This document shows positions 21,360 to 33,740 of a DNA stretch of 64,000 nucleotides, one piece after another. Source of the stretch: Physella acuta. Lineage: Eukaryota > Mollusca > Gastropoda > Physidae. Position 1 is the stretch's first letter; the number at the start of each line of letters is the position of its first letter. Made by a program: the position numbers and the translations under genes. Below the pieces are notes generated by a model, which had not been told where the DNA came from, made no database searches, and saw only the letters and a list, made by a program, of their open reading frames with translations. The stretch spans positions 372,001-436,000 of the forward strand of contig NW_026731872.1 of the NCBI RefSeq assembly GCF_028476545.1, written 5' to 3'.

Positions 21360-23565
21360 GGCATAGCCACAGCTGCAACTTGGGGTAGCCACAGCTAACA
21401 GAATGGCAACTTGGGGTAGCCACAGCTGCAACTTGGGGTAGCCACAGCTGCAACTTGGGGTAGCCACAGCTAACAGAGTGACAACTTGGGGTAGCCACAG
21501 CTAACAGAGTGGCAACTTGGGGTAGCCACAGCTAACAGAGTGGCAACTTGGGGTAGCCACAGCTAACAGAGTGACAACTTGGGGTAGCCACAGCTAACAG
21601 AGTGGCAACTTGGGGTAGCCACAGCTAACAGAGTGACAACTTGGGGTAGCCACAGCTAACAGAGTGGCAACTTGGGGTAGCCACAGCTAACAGAGTGGCA
21701 ACTTGGGGTAGCCACAGCTAACAGAGTGGCAACTTGGGGTAGCCACAGCTAACAGAGTGGCAACTTGGGGTAGCCACAGCTAACAGAGTGACAACTTGGG
21801 GTAGCCACAGCTAACAGAATGGCAACTTGGGGTAGCCACAGCTGCAACTTGGGGTAGCCACAGCTGCAACTTGGGGTAGCCACAGCTAACAGTGTAGCAA
21901 CTTGGGGTAGCCACAGCTAACAGAGTGGCAACTTGGGGTAGCCACAGCTAACAGAGTGGCAACTTGGGGTAGCCACAGCTAACAGTGTAGCAACTTGGGG
22001 TAGCCACAGCTAACAGTGTAGCAACTTGGGGTAGCCACAGCTAACAGTGTAGCAACTTGGGGTAGCCACAGCTAACAGTGTAGCAACTTGGGGTAGCCAC
22101 AGCTAACAGTGTAGCAACTTGGGGTAGCCACAGCTAACAGTGTAGCAACTTGGGGTAGCCACAGCTAACAGAGTGGCAACTTGGGGTAGCCACAGCTAAC
22201 AGAGTGGCAACTTGGGGTAGCCACAGCTAACAGAGTGGCAACTTAGGGTAGCCACAGCTAACACAGTGGCAACTTGGGGTAGCCACAGCTAACAGAGTGG
22301 CAACTTGGGGTAGCCACAGCTAACAGAGTGGCAACTTGGGGTAGCCACAGCTAACAGAGTGGCAACTTGGGGTAGCCACAGCTAACACAGTGGCAACTTG
22401 GGGTAGCCACATCTAACAGTGTAGCAACTTGGGGTAGCCACAGCTGCAACTTGGGGTAGCCACAGCTAACAGAGTGGCAACTTGGGGTAGCCACAGCTAA
22501 CAGAGTGGCAACTTGGGGTAGCCACAGCTAATAGAGTGGCAACTTGGGGTAGCCACAGCTAACAGAGTGGCAACTTGGGGTAGCCACAGCTAACAGAGTG
22601 GCAACTTGGGGTAGCCACAGCTGCAACTTGGGGTAGCCACAGCTGCAACTTGGGGTAGCCACAGCTAACAGAGTGACAACTTGGGGTAGCCACAGCTAAC
22701 AGAGTGGCAACTTGGGGTAGCCACAGCTAACAGAGTGGCAACTTGGGGTAGCCACAGCTAACAGAGTGGCAACTTGGGGTAGCCACAGCTAACAGAGTGA
22801 CAACTTGGGGTAGCCACAGCTAACAGAGTGGCAACTTGGGGTAGCCACAGCTAACAGAGTGGCAACTTGGGGTAGCCACAGCTAACAGAGTGGCAACTTG
22901 GGGTAGCCACAGCTAACAGAGTGGCAACTTGGGGTAGCCACATCTAACAGTGTAGCAACTTGGGGTAGCCACAGCTGCAACTTGGGGTAGCCACAGCTGC
23001 AACTTGGGGTAGCCACAGCTAACAGTGTAGCAACTTGGGGTAGCCACAGCTAACAGAGTGGCAACTTGGGGTAGCCACAGCTAACAGAGTGGCAACTTGG
23101 GGTAGCCACAGCTAACAGTGTAGCAACTTGGGGTAGCCACAGCTAACAGAGTGGCAACTTGGGGTAGCCACAGCTAACAGAGTGGCAACTTGGGGTAGCC
23201 ACAGCTAACAGAGTGGCAACTTGGGGTAGCCACAGCTGCAACTTGGGGTAGCCACAGCTGCAACCCGGGGTAGCCACAGCTAACAGAGTGGCAACTTGGG
23301 GTAGCCACAGCTAATAGAGTGGCAACTTGGGGTAGCCACAGCTAACAGTGTAGCAACTTGGGGTAGCCACAGCTAACAGAGTGGCAACTTGGGGTAGCCA
23401 CAGCTAACAGAGTGGCAACTTGGGGTAGCCACAGCTAACAGAGTGGCAACTTGGGGTAGACACAGCTAACAGTGTAGCAACTTGGGGTAGCCACAGCTAA
23501 CAGAGTGGCAATTTGGGGTAGCCACATCTAACAGAGTGGCAACTAAGGGTAGCCACAGCTAACAT
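21360..23565 (+). repeat. 31-bp minisatellite, about 70 copies, 2.2 kb
   Basis: The unit is GGGGTAGCCACAGCTAACAG plus AGTGGCAACTT, with TGTAG, AGTGA and CACAGTGG variants. A 22-bp short form lacks TAACAGAGTGG (GCCACAGCTGCAACTTGGGG). Short forms and variants recur in the same order, showing block duplications inside the array. Confidence 0.95.
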
Positions 23566-23732
23566 CCACCTTACATCCACTAGACAACCATCATGCATCC
23601 ACCTGACATCCACTAGATCCATTTCGCGGATCAATCTAACGTTTTATCGAAGACATCACGTGACAGAAGACCGTGAGTTGATTGGCCGAGAGATTCTCTT
23701 CCATTTGTTCATTAGACACACGATACAGGACA

Positions 23733-24245
23733 GTTTAAAATCTGGGGCAGGGTAGGACATTTAAGGACAATACACAAGCTTTTTAAATCTAGTGCAGGGT
23801 AGGACATATTAGGACAATACACCAGCTTTTTAAAACTAGGACAGGGTAGGACATTTTAGGACAATACCCAGACTTTTAAAATCTAGGACAGGGTAGGACA
23901 TAAGGACAATACACAAGCTTTTTAAATCTAGTGCAGGGTAGGACATTTTAGGACAATACACCAGCTTTTTAAAACTAGGACAGGGTAGGACATTTTAGGA
24001 CAATACCCAGACTTTTAAAATCTAGGACAGGGTAGGACATTTAAGGACAATACACAGGCTTTTTAAATATAGTGCAGGGTAGGACATTTTAGGACAATAC
24101 ACAGGCTTTTTAAATCTAGTGCAGGGTAGGACATTTTAGTACAATACACCAGCTTTTTAAAACTAGGACAGGGTAGGACATTTTAGGACAATACCCAGAC
24201 TTTTAAAATCTAGGACAGGGTAGGACATTTAAGGACAATACACGA
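23733..24245 (+). repeat. Approx. 50-bp repeat organised in threes
   Basis: About ten units share GGGTAGGACATTTTAGGACA. Three unit types (ACACAAGCTTTTTAAATCTA, ACACCAGCTTTTTAAAACTA, CCCAGACTTTTAAAATCTAG) cycle in order, giving a higher-order period of about 150 bp. Confidence 0.9.
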
Positions 24246-24411
24246 GAGTATGCGGCGAGACGACTGAAACCGACCTTATAAATGTTAGGTAAAGTCAAAG
24301 TAAGCCTTTGAAGATGTGAGGACTTGGGTGATTTGTAACAAAAGGACATTTGAGGACCTAGGGTGATTTGATACAACGTCTTTAGGATATTCTAGCTCAC
24401 CGATAATTATA

Positions 24412-25050
24412 TGTCCTATGGTCTACGTCCCATGTCATATTCTGTATGTCCAATGCTTTATGTCCTATGCTCTATGTCATATGCTCTATGTCCTATGCTG
24501 TATGTCCTATACTGTAAGTCCAATGCTCTATGTCCTATGCTCTATGTCCTATGCTCTATGTCCTATGCTGTATGTCCTATGCTTTATGTCATACACTCTA
24601 TGTCCTATGCTGTATGTCCTATGCTCTATGTCCTATGCCTTATGTCCTATGCTCAATGTACTATGCTGTATGTCCTATGCTGTATGTCCTATGCTTTATG
24701 TCATACACTCTATGCCCTATGCTGTATGTCCTATGTCCTAGCCTGTATGTCCTATGATGTTTGTTCAATGCTCTATATCCATGTCCAATGCTGTATGTCC
24801 TATGCTTTATGTCATACACTATGTCCTATACTGTATATCCTATGCTCTATGTCCTATGCTGTATGTCCTATGTCCTATGCTCTATGTCCTATGCTCTATG
24901 TCCTATGCTGTATGTCATATGCCTTATGTCCTATTCTGTATGTCCTATGCCCTATGCTGTATGTCCTATGCTGATTGTCCAAGTCCAATTCTGTATGTCC
25001 TATGCTGTATATCCTATACTCTATGTCCAATGCTCTATGTCCTAAGCCCC
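24412..25050 (+). repeat. TATGTCCTATGCTC-type 14-bp repeat
   Basis: A degenerate array of TATGTCCTATGCTC and TATGTCCTATGCTG units with scattered variants (ATACACTC, CAATGC). The long open frames across it are repeat translations and not genes. Confidence 0.92.
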
Positions 25051-25219
25051 ATAAATGCAGTCAGCCACAGCAGACGGCCCTTCATTAGCTCGTGTCCAAC
25101 TGTCGCCAGCAGATGCTACGTCACAAGGCCACTCACGCGCTCATTTAAATAGACCACGTGACCAGACCCCGAACTAATTTTAGATCTGACCTCGCATTAG
25201 TTTTGGTAGTGACATACTG

Positions 25220-25680
25220 AGGAGATTGTGGTGAGTGGTGAGTGGTAATTAACCTCGTTAACGGGATATTGTGATGACACTGTATGTGGTGTGGTGACAC
25301 CGTGTGTGATGACACTGTATGTGGTGTGGTGATGCTTCTGTGTGGTGTGGTGACACCGTGTGGTGTGGTGACACTGTGTGTGGTGTGGTGACATTGTGTG
25401 TGGTGTGGTGACATTGTGTGTGGTGTGGTGACACTATGTGTGTGGTGTGGTGACACTGTGGTGTGGTGAAATGTTTGTGGTGTGGTGACATTGTGTATGG
25501 TGTGGTGACACTATGTGGTGTGGTGACACTGTGTGTGGTGTGGTGACACTGTGTGTGGTGTGATGACACTATGTGTGGTGTGGTGATACTGGTGTGTAGT
25601 GTGGTGACACTGTGTGTGGTGTGGTGACACTGTGTGGTGTGGTGACATTGTTTGTGGTGTGGTGACTGTGTGGTGAGGTG
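25220..25680 (+). repeat. GTGGTGTGGTGACACTGTGT array
   Basis: Some 20 units of 17-26 bp built from GTGGTGTGGTGACACTGTGT, ending in a G tract at about 25697-25712. Confidence 0.92.
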
Positions 25681-25824
25681 ATGTTCGTGCGATGGCGGGG
25701 GGGGGGGGGGGGTAAGGGTATTTGATTTGATGAGGGGGGGGTTGCTGATGTGATATATATGACGAGATGAGGCAGCCAATCAATGTCCGCCGCTGCTGAC
25801 ACGTGACGGCGTAACCCGCGTGGA

Positions 25825-25930
25825 AGAGCCGGGTCCGGTTGAGTGGTGATTGTCCGGGTCCGGTTGAGTGGTGATTGTCCGGGTCCGGCTGAGTGGTGAT
25901 TGTCCGGGTCCGGTTGAGTGGTGATTGCCG
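25825..25930 (+). repeat. 25-bp repeat, four copies
   Basis: Four near-identical copies of GGGTCCGGTTGAGTGGTGAT followed by TGTCC. Confidence 0.92.
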
Positions 25931-25939
25931 CACGAGATA

Positions 25940-27240
25940 AAACCCGCCATTAGCCAAACCGTTTCAACAACTTCCGGTCTCCAGCAAGGCGGCGTGGTTT
26001 TATGGGACGGTGGGGTGGGGAAAGTCTGGTGGGGTGAGGGTGTAGGTCGTCGGGTGGAGAAGAGGTTGGTGGAGAATCTATTTTAGCAAACAGAATTTGG
26101 ACATTTTTAAAAATCCGGATAGGGACAGCGGGAGTTTGACTGACCACCATTACATGCAGTTTTAATGAGTGGAGGGGGGAGGTGGTCGTCAGTGACTGTG
26201 ACGTCATTGGTCAACGTAAACATTGAACCAATCAGCATGCGTGTATATTATAGGATCGTGAGTTCTAAAGACTTGAACGTGGTCAGAGACTTTTCTTGAT
26301 AGCAAATGAATAGGGTGAGAAAGGTAGGCTACTATCTGTGTAAAAACATTAGACGTGTTTTTGTTCTCGTTAAATACAATTTAGTTCAATGTGAGAACTG
26401 GAACCTTTAAAAAATGGAAAGCTAATTTTACTCGAAAAATGCCAATGAACCTTTTAAATTGTTTTTTTTTACTAAAAAACTCCATCGCGGATTCTTGCCT
26501 AGCCCCACTCTAGAGCTCTAGGCCAGCCATCCGTAAGTTAAGGGTTAATCTTATTTTGGACAAATACCCCGAGTGTCGGGTTTGGGAACCGTCATCACGT
26601 GGACGATGGCGCTAATGAGCAGACGATATGAGCAAACATTAACCAAGCACAGATAAGCAGCCGCCACAAATCACGTCTGCAATCACAATGGCGTAACAGC
26701 TGTCTGCGCATGCGTTGTTTACATTGTCCACGCATGACCAGAGGGCAGTGCTAGAAGCTTGCTGGAGATTTGTTGCGTGGTGTGAGCACTTGAAAAACGT
26801 CATAGCCGGGTTGGAGGTAGGTTGTTTCAAAACTTGGATTCTACTTTTTCTAAAGTAAACAAACATTGTTGTTGACATTTTTTAAAATTAATTTTTTTTA
26901 TATTGCAAGATTTGAGTAATTTAATTTAAAAAAAAATACTTTTATATTGAACTAGGCCGTGTTTGTTGCTGTTAAGTGGTATAACGTGTCCCAAAGTTTA
27001 GGTTAGCCTTGTTGATTTGTTTAGCTTGCGGTTTGTTTAGTCTATGATTATGGTTTGTTTAGCTATGCAGCCATTGATATGATGCGGCAGGGTTGAGTTA
27101 TGATTAATGTAGCTAAAAGTGTTGTGTAAGAACTACTACATGATGTGGGGACAGTGTGGTTAGAAAGACTTTTCTTCCCGTCTTGTGACGCTGACATTTT
27201 TTTTTAAAAATATATAAATTAGGAAATTTCACAATTTTAC
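25940..27240. other. Non-repetitive gene-free stretch
   Basis: The longest stretch without arrays in the middle of the window. It contains CACGTG-like and TGACGTCA-like sites (about 26190-26210 and 26590-26605) and could hold the CNRIP1 promoter and a 5' noncoding exon, since CNRIP1 exon 1 starts after a splice acceptor at 33696. I could not identify the exon. Confidence 0.3.
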
Positions 27241-27264
27241 GTTTTGAGGATTATATATTTACCC

Positions 27265-27364
<100 letters not shown>

Positions 27365-27383
27365 TAAACCTAAGCCGTCACAG

Positions 27384-27512
27384 ACGAATGACCACCAGAC
27401 GTATGACCACCAGACGTATGACCACCAGACGAATGACCACCAGACGAATGACCACCAGACGTATGACCACCAGACGTATGACCACTAGACGTATGACCAC
27501 CAGACGAACGAG
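27384..27512 (+). repeat. 15-bp repeat ATGACCACCAGACGT
   Basis: Nine copies with GAATG/GTATG variation; one unit reads CACTAGACG. Confidence 0.95.
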
Positions 27513-27775
27513 TCCTACTCCTGCCCTATTCTAGCCCATCATTGAGCCAATATTTTCCCCGATTGCCTTTAATTCATCTAACCAGTTGCCCCACTCCTTC
27601 AGTGCTAGATGACGTAGTCAATGGTTTCCTTCCCAGCCCTGACAATGCCAGCTGGTCCAAGAGTCGAGGGGTGCCCGGGGGTGGGGTTAGCCTTCTTTTG
27701 TCCCCCTCTGTTACATAGGTCTCGGTCTGAGCGTTATGTCGCTGCTCCCCATGTAAACCTAGCGCCGCCCTGTGA

Positions 27776-28205
27776 TTGTACTCATCAGAAAAATAAGCGC
27801 CCTAAGATTGTAATTTGTACTCATTAGAAAAATAAGCGCCCTGTGATTGTACTCATCAGAAAAATAAGCGCCCTGTGAATGTACTCATTAGAAAAATAAG
27901 CGCCCTGTGATTGTACTCATCAGAAAAATAAGCGCCCTGCGATTGTACTCATCAGAAAAATAAGCGCCCTGTGATTGTACTCATCAGAAAAATAAGCGCC
28001 CTATGATTGTACTCATCAGAAAAATAAGCGCCCTGTGATTGTACTCATCAGAAAAATAAGCGCCCTGTGATTGTACTCATCAGAAAAATAAGCGCCCTAT
28101 GATTTTACTCATCAGAAAAATAAGCGCCCTATGATTTTACTCATCAGAAAAATAAGCGCCCTATGATTTTACTCATCAGAAAAATAAGCGCCCTATGATT
28201 GTATT
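27776..28205 (+). repeat. 32-bp minisatellite, about 13 copies
   Basis: The unit is GTGATTGTACTCATCAGAAA plus AATAAGCGCCCT. The final units drift to ATGATTTTAC and then decay. Confidence 0.95.
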
Positions 28206-28482
28206 AGTCAGGAGAAAATAGGCGCCCGCGATTCTATTTATTAATAGACAAAAATACCACCCGATAAATGTATCAATCGGAAGTAAAAAAAAAAAATTCG
28301 GTACCTCCACCACGCTACATCACTGGAAGCTCGCCCTATAAAAAACCAACCACATTTTAATGACACAAATCAGCAACTATAATTGGTCCACTTAGAAACA
28401 AATCCGAATAATTTGCTTCATTAATTCCTTGTAAAGATAGCGGACAGCGAAGTTTAAATTCTCTGATCGACTGGATCTTGTC

Positions 28483-28790
28483 TCATCCCTAACCAACTTG
28501 CCTCCAACCTGACGATAAACTGTCGTCTGTTTGGGCCAACCTGCCCCTAACCAACTTGCCTCCAACCTGACGATAAACTGTCGTCTGTGTGGGCCAACCT
28601 GCCCCTAACCAACTTGCCTCCAACCTGACGATAAACTCTCGTCTGTTTGGGCCAACCTGCCCCCAACCAACTTCCCACCAACCTGACGATTAACTCTCGT
28701 CTGTTTGGGCCAACCTGCCCCCAACCAACTTGCCTTCAACCTGACGATAAACTCTCGTCTGTTTGGGCCAACCTGCCCCCAACCAACTTG
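28483..28790 (+). repeat. 58-bp repeat, about five copies
   Basis: The unit contains CCAACCTGACGATAAACTGT, then CGTCTGTTTGGGCCAACCTG and CCCCTAACCAACTTGCCT. The last copy ends in ACTTG, which is also the start of the following array, so the two arrays share a junction of a few bases. Confidence 0.93.
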
Positions 28791-31700
28791 GGTTCAGAAG
28801 TTTTGTTACAAACTTACGCTTTGGTTCAGAAGTTGTGTTACAAACTTACGCTTTGGTTCAGAAGTTGTGTTACAAACTTGACACTTGGGTTCAGAAGTTG
28901 TGTTACAAACTTGACATTTGGGTTCAGAAATTGTGTTACAAACTTGACACTTGGGTTCAGAAGGTGTGTTACAAACTTGACACTTGGGTTCAGAAGTTGT
29001 GTTACAAACTTGACACTTGGGTTCAGAAATTGTGTTACAAACTTGACACTTGGGTTCAGAAGTTGTGTTACAAACTTGACACTTGGGTTCAGAAGTTTTG
29101 TTACAAACTTACGCTTTGGTTCAGAAGTTTTGTTACAAACTTACGCTTTGGTTCAGAAGTTGTGTTACAAACTTGACACTTGGGTTCAGAAGTTGTGTTA
29201 CAAACTTGACACTTGGGTTCAGAAGTTGTGCTACAAACTTGACACTTGGGTTCAGAAGTTGTGCTACAAACTTGACACTTGGGTTCAGAAATTGTGTTAC
29301 AAACTTACGCTTTGGTTCAGAAGTTGTGTTACAAACTTGACACTTGGGTTCAGAAGTTGTGTTACAAACTTGACACTTGGGTTCAGAAGTTGTGTTACAA
29401 ACTTGACACTTGGGTTCAGAAGTTGTGCTACAAACTTGACACTTGGGTTCAGAAGTTGTGCTACAAACTTGACACTTGGGTTCAGAAATTGTGTTACAAA
29501 CTTACGCTTTGGTTCAGAAGTTGTGTTACAAACTTGACACTTGGGTTCAGAAGTTGTGTTACAAACTTGACACTTGGGTTCAGAAGTTGTGTTACAAACT
29601 TGACACTTGGGTTCAGAAGTTGTGTTACAAACTTGACACTTGGGTTCAGAAGTTGTGTTACAAACTTGACACTTGGGTTCAGAAGTTGTGCTACAAACTT
29701 ACGCTTTGGTTCAGAAGTTGTGTTACAAACTTACGCTTTGGTTCAGAAGTTGTGTTACAAACTTGACACTTGGGTTCAGAAATTGTGTTACAAACTTGAC
29801 ACTTGGGTTCAGAAGTTGTGTTACAAACTTGACACTTGGGTTCAGAAGTTGTGTTACAAACTTGACACTTGGGTTCAGAAGTTGTGTTACAAACTTGACA
29901 CTTGGGTTCAGAAGTTGTGTTACAAACTTGACACTTGGGTTCAGAAGTTGTGTTACAAACTTGACACTTGGGTTCAGAAATTGTGTTACAAACTTGACAC
30001 TTGGGTTCAGAAGTTGTGTTACAAACTTGACACTTGGGTTCAGAAGTTGTGTTACAAACTTGACACTTGGGTTCAGAAGTTTTGTTACAAACTTACGCTT
30101 TGGTTCAGAAGTTTTGTTACAAACTTACGCTTTGGTTCAGAAGTTGTGTTACAAACTTGACACTTGGGTTCAGAAGTTGTGTTACAAACTTGACACTTGG
30201 GTTCAGAAGTTGTGCTACAAACTTGACACTTGGGTTCAGAAGTTGTGCTACAAACTTGACACTTGGGTTCAGAAATTGTGTTACAAACTTACGCTTTGGT
30301 TCAGAAGTTGTGTTACAAACTTGACACTTGGGTTCAGAAGTTGTGTTACAAACTTGACACTTGGGTTCAGAAGTTGTGTTACAAACTTGACACTTGGGTT
30401 CAGAAGTTGTGCTACAAACTTACGCTTTGGTTCAGAAGTTGTGTTACAAACTTACGCTTTGGTTCAGAAGTTGTGCTACAAACTTACGCTTTGGTTCAGA
30501 AGTTGTGTTACAAACTTACGCTTTGGTTCAGAAGTTGTGTTACAAACTTACGCTTTGGTTCAGAAGTTGTGTTACAAACTTGACACTTGGGTTCAGAAGT
30601 TGTGTTACAAACTTGACACTTGGGTTCAGAAGTTGTGCTACAAACTTACGCTTTGGTTCAGAAGTTGTGTTACAAACTTGACACTTGGGTTCAGAAGTTG
30701 TGTTACAAACTTGACACTTGGGTTCAGAAGTTGTGTTACAAACTTGACACTTGGGTTCAGAAGTTGTGTTACAAACTTGACACTTGGGTTCAGAAATTGT
30801 GTTACAAACTTGACACTTGGGTTCAGAAGTTGTGCTACAAACTTGACACTTGGGTTCAGAAGTTGTGCTACAAACTTGACACTTGGGTTCAGAAATTGTG
30901 TTACAAACTTGACACTTGGGTTCAGAAATTGTGTTACAAACTTGACACTTGGGTTCAGAAGTTGTGTTACAAACTTGACACTTGGGTTCAGAAGTTGTGT
31001 TACAAACTTGACACTTGGGTTCAGAAGTTGTGTTACAAACTTGACACTTGGGTTCAGAAGTTGTGTTACAAACTTGACACTTGGGTTCAGAAGTTGTGTT
31101 ACAAACTTGACACTTGGGTTCAGAAGTTGTGTTACAAACTTGACACTTGGGTTCAGAAGTTGTGTTACAAACTTGACACTTGGGTTCAGAAGTTGTGTTA
31201 CAAACTTGACACTTGTGTTCAGAAGTTGTGTTACAAACTTGACACTTGGGTTCAGAAGTTGTGTTACAAACTTGACACTTGGGTTCAGAAGTTGTGTTAC
31301 AAACTTGACACTTGGGTTCAGAAGTTGTGTTACAAACTTGACACTTGGGTTCAGAAGTTGTGTTACAAACTTGACACTTGTGTTCAGAAGTTGTGTTACA
31401 AACTTGACACTTGGGTTCAGAAGTTGTGTTACAAACTTGACACTTGGGTTCAGAAGTTGTGTTACAAACTTGACACTTGGGTTCAGAAGTTGTGTTACAA
31501 ACTTGACACTTTGGTTCAGAAGTTGTGTTACAAACTTGACACTTGGGTTCAGAAGTTGTGTTACAAACTTGACACTTGGGTTCAGAAATTGTGTTACAAA
31601 CTTGACACTTGGGTTCAGAAGTTGTGTTACAAACTTGACACTTGGGTTCAGAAGTTTTGTTACAAACTTACGCTTTGGTTCAGAAGTTTTGTTACAAACT

Positions 31701-32990
31701 TACGCTTTGGTTCAGAAGTTGTGTTACAAACTTGACACTTGGGTTCAGAAGTTGTGTTACAAACTTGACACTTGGGTTCAGAAGTTGTGCTACAAACTTG
31801 ACACTTGGGTTCAGAAGTTGTGCTACAAACTTGACACTTGGGTTCAGAAGTTGTGTTACAAACTTGACACTTGGGTTCAGAAGTTGTGTTACAAACTTGA
31901 CACTTGGGTTCAGAAGTTGTGTTACAAACTTGACACTTTGGTTCAGAAGTTGTGTTACAAACTTGACACTTGGGTTCAGAAGTTGTGTTACAAACTTGAC
32001 ACTTGGGTTCAGAAGTTGTGTTACAAACTTGACACTTGGGTTCAGAAGTTGTGTTACAAACTTGACACTTGGGTTCAGAAGTTGTGTTACAAACTTGACA
32101 CTTGGGTTCAGAAGTTGTGCTACAAACTTACGCTTTGGTTCAGAAGTTGTGTTACAAACTTACGCTTTGGTTCAGAAGTTGTGCTACAAACTTACGCTTT
32201 GGTTCAGAAGTTGTGTTACAAACTTACGCTTTGGTTCAGAAGTTGTGTTACAAACTTGACACTTGGGTTCAGAAATTGTGTTACAAACTTACGCTTTGGT
32301 TCAGAAGTTGTGTTACAAACTTACGCTTTGGTTCAGAAGTTGTGTTACAAACTTGACACTTGGGTTCAGAAGTTGTGTTACAAACTTGACACTTGGGTTC
32401 AGAAGTTGTGTTACAAACTTGACACTTGGGTTCAGAAGTTGTGTTACAAACTTGACACTTGGGTTCAGAAGTTGTGTTACAAACTTGACACTTGTGTTCA
32501 GAAGGTGTGTTACAAACTTGACACTTGGGTTCAGAAGTTGTGTTACAAACTTGACACTTGGGTTCAGAAGTTGTGTTACAAACTTGACACTTGGGTTCAG
32601 AAGTTGTGTTACAAACTTGACACTTGGGTTCAGAAGTTGTGTTACAAACTTGACACTTGGGTTCAGAAGTTGTGTTACAAACTTGACACTTGGGTTCAGA
32701 AGTTGTGTTACAAACTTGACACTTGGGTTCAGAAGTTGTGCTACAAACTTGACACTTGGGTTCAGAAGTTGTGCTACAAACTTGACACTTGGGTTCAGAA
32801 GTTGTGTTACAAACTTGACATTTGGGTTCAGAAGTTGTGTTACAAACTTGACACTTGGGTTCAGAAATTGTGTTACAAACTTGACACTTGGGTTCAGAAG
32901 TTGTGCTACAAACTTGACACTTGGGTTCAGAAGTTGTGTTACAAACTTGACATTTGGGTTCAGAAGTTGTGTTACAAACTTGACACTTTG
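28791..32990 (+). repeat. 4.2-kb minisatellite of 33/32-bp units, about 128 copies
   Basis: The main unit is GTTCAGAAGTTGTGTTACAA plus ACTTGACACTTGG (33 bp). A second type replaces the end with ACTTACGCTTTG (32 bp). Minor variants are TTTTGTTAC, TTGTGCTAC, AATTGTG and GGTGTG. Blocks with the same order of variants recur (around 29083-29340, 30067-30324 and 31642-31900). Runs of 33-bp units keep a frame of over 1,000 codons open; I see no evidence that it is a gene. Confidence 0.97.
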
Positions 32991-33399
32991 GTCGCTAGGG
33001 TCTGGTTGTATCCGGGGTACTTATGACTTATTCCTGACACCTCGAACCCATAAGTCGGTCAAAAGTATTTAAACAAGGAAGTTTGATATGTGTTATGGTT
33101 TCCCGTGTTTGTTTTAGTTTTTTTTTTTTTGCATCTATATTAGTAGTTGTGAATACATTTCTTTATAAAGTTGCGTTATTCTTTAGTATTATTTATTCTA
33201 ATAATCAAGAGAAGAAATTGCTTTTTAATTTGCTTTATTTTTTAGTAAAAAAAAACTATTTAAATGGGCTTTATGGAAGCCCCTTTTAGACTATTTAAAG
33301 TGGAGCAATAAGTCGTGGAAGTTTGCCTAACTTTCATACTACATTCTCTAGTCGCTATCTTTAAAGCAAGGGTTGTCGTTATGGTTGGCGTAGAGTCAC
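32991..33399. other. AT-rich spacer without recognised feature
   Basis: It contains a T tract at about 33119 and A/T-rich sequence. Nothing coding was recognised. Confidence 0.4.
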
Positions 33400-33680
33400 T
33401 GGCCAACCATTTTCTTGTACCAATATCTGGGTATGGCCAACCATTTTCTTGTACCAATATCTGGGTACGGCCAACCATTTTCTTGTACCAATATGTGGGT
33501 ACGGCTAACCATTTTCTTGTACCAATATCTGGTTACGGCTAACCATTTTCTTGTACCAATATCTGGGTACGGCTAACCATTTTCTTGTACCAATGTGGCC
33601 ACGGCCAACCATTTTCTTGTACCAATATCTGGGTACGGCCAACCATTTTCTTGTACCAATATGTGGGTACGGCTAACCAT
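33400..33680 (+). repeat. 34-bp repeat just before CNRIP1 exon 1 acceptor
   Basis: About eight copies of GGCCAACCATTTTCTTGTAC plus CAATATCTGGGTAC. The last copy decays into the polypyrimidine tract TTGTGTGTGCTTCCAG of the acceptor at 33696. Confidence 0.92.
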
Positions 33681-33740
33681 TTGTGTGTGCTTCCAGTTGC
33701 CGTGGGCGAGCGACCTTGAGATGCGAGCTGACCTTGAAGC

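Noticed and set aside
21360-23565. Possible CRISPR-like array
   Set aside because: Units are contiguous, with no unique spacers between constant repeats, and the context is an animal genome. The same applies to all other arrays here.
24411-24974. 187-codon frame MSYGLRPMSYS...
   Set aside because: Repeat translation of the TATGTCCTATGCTC array.
25950-26207. Minus-strand frame of 85 codons in unique sequence
   Set aside because: No recognisable domain, Pro-rich low-complexity composition, and no splice or initiation context.
29673-33026. Open frame of 1,117 codons on the plus strand
   Set aside because: It lies wholly inside the 33/32-bp minisatellite, which keeps several overlapping frames open. 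It shows no non-repeat domain, and the last part is random sequence.
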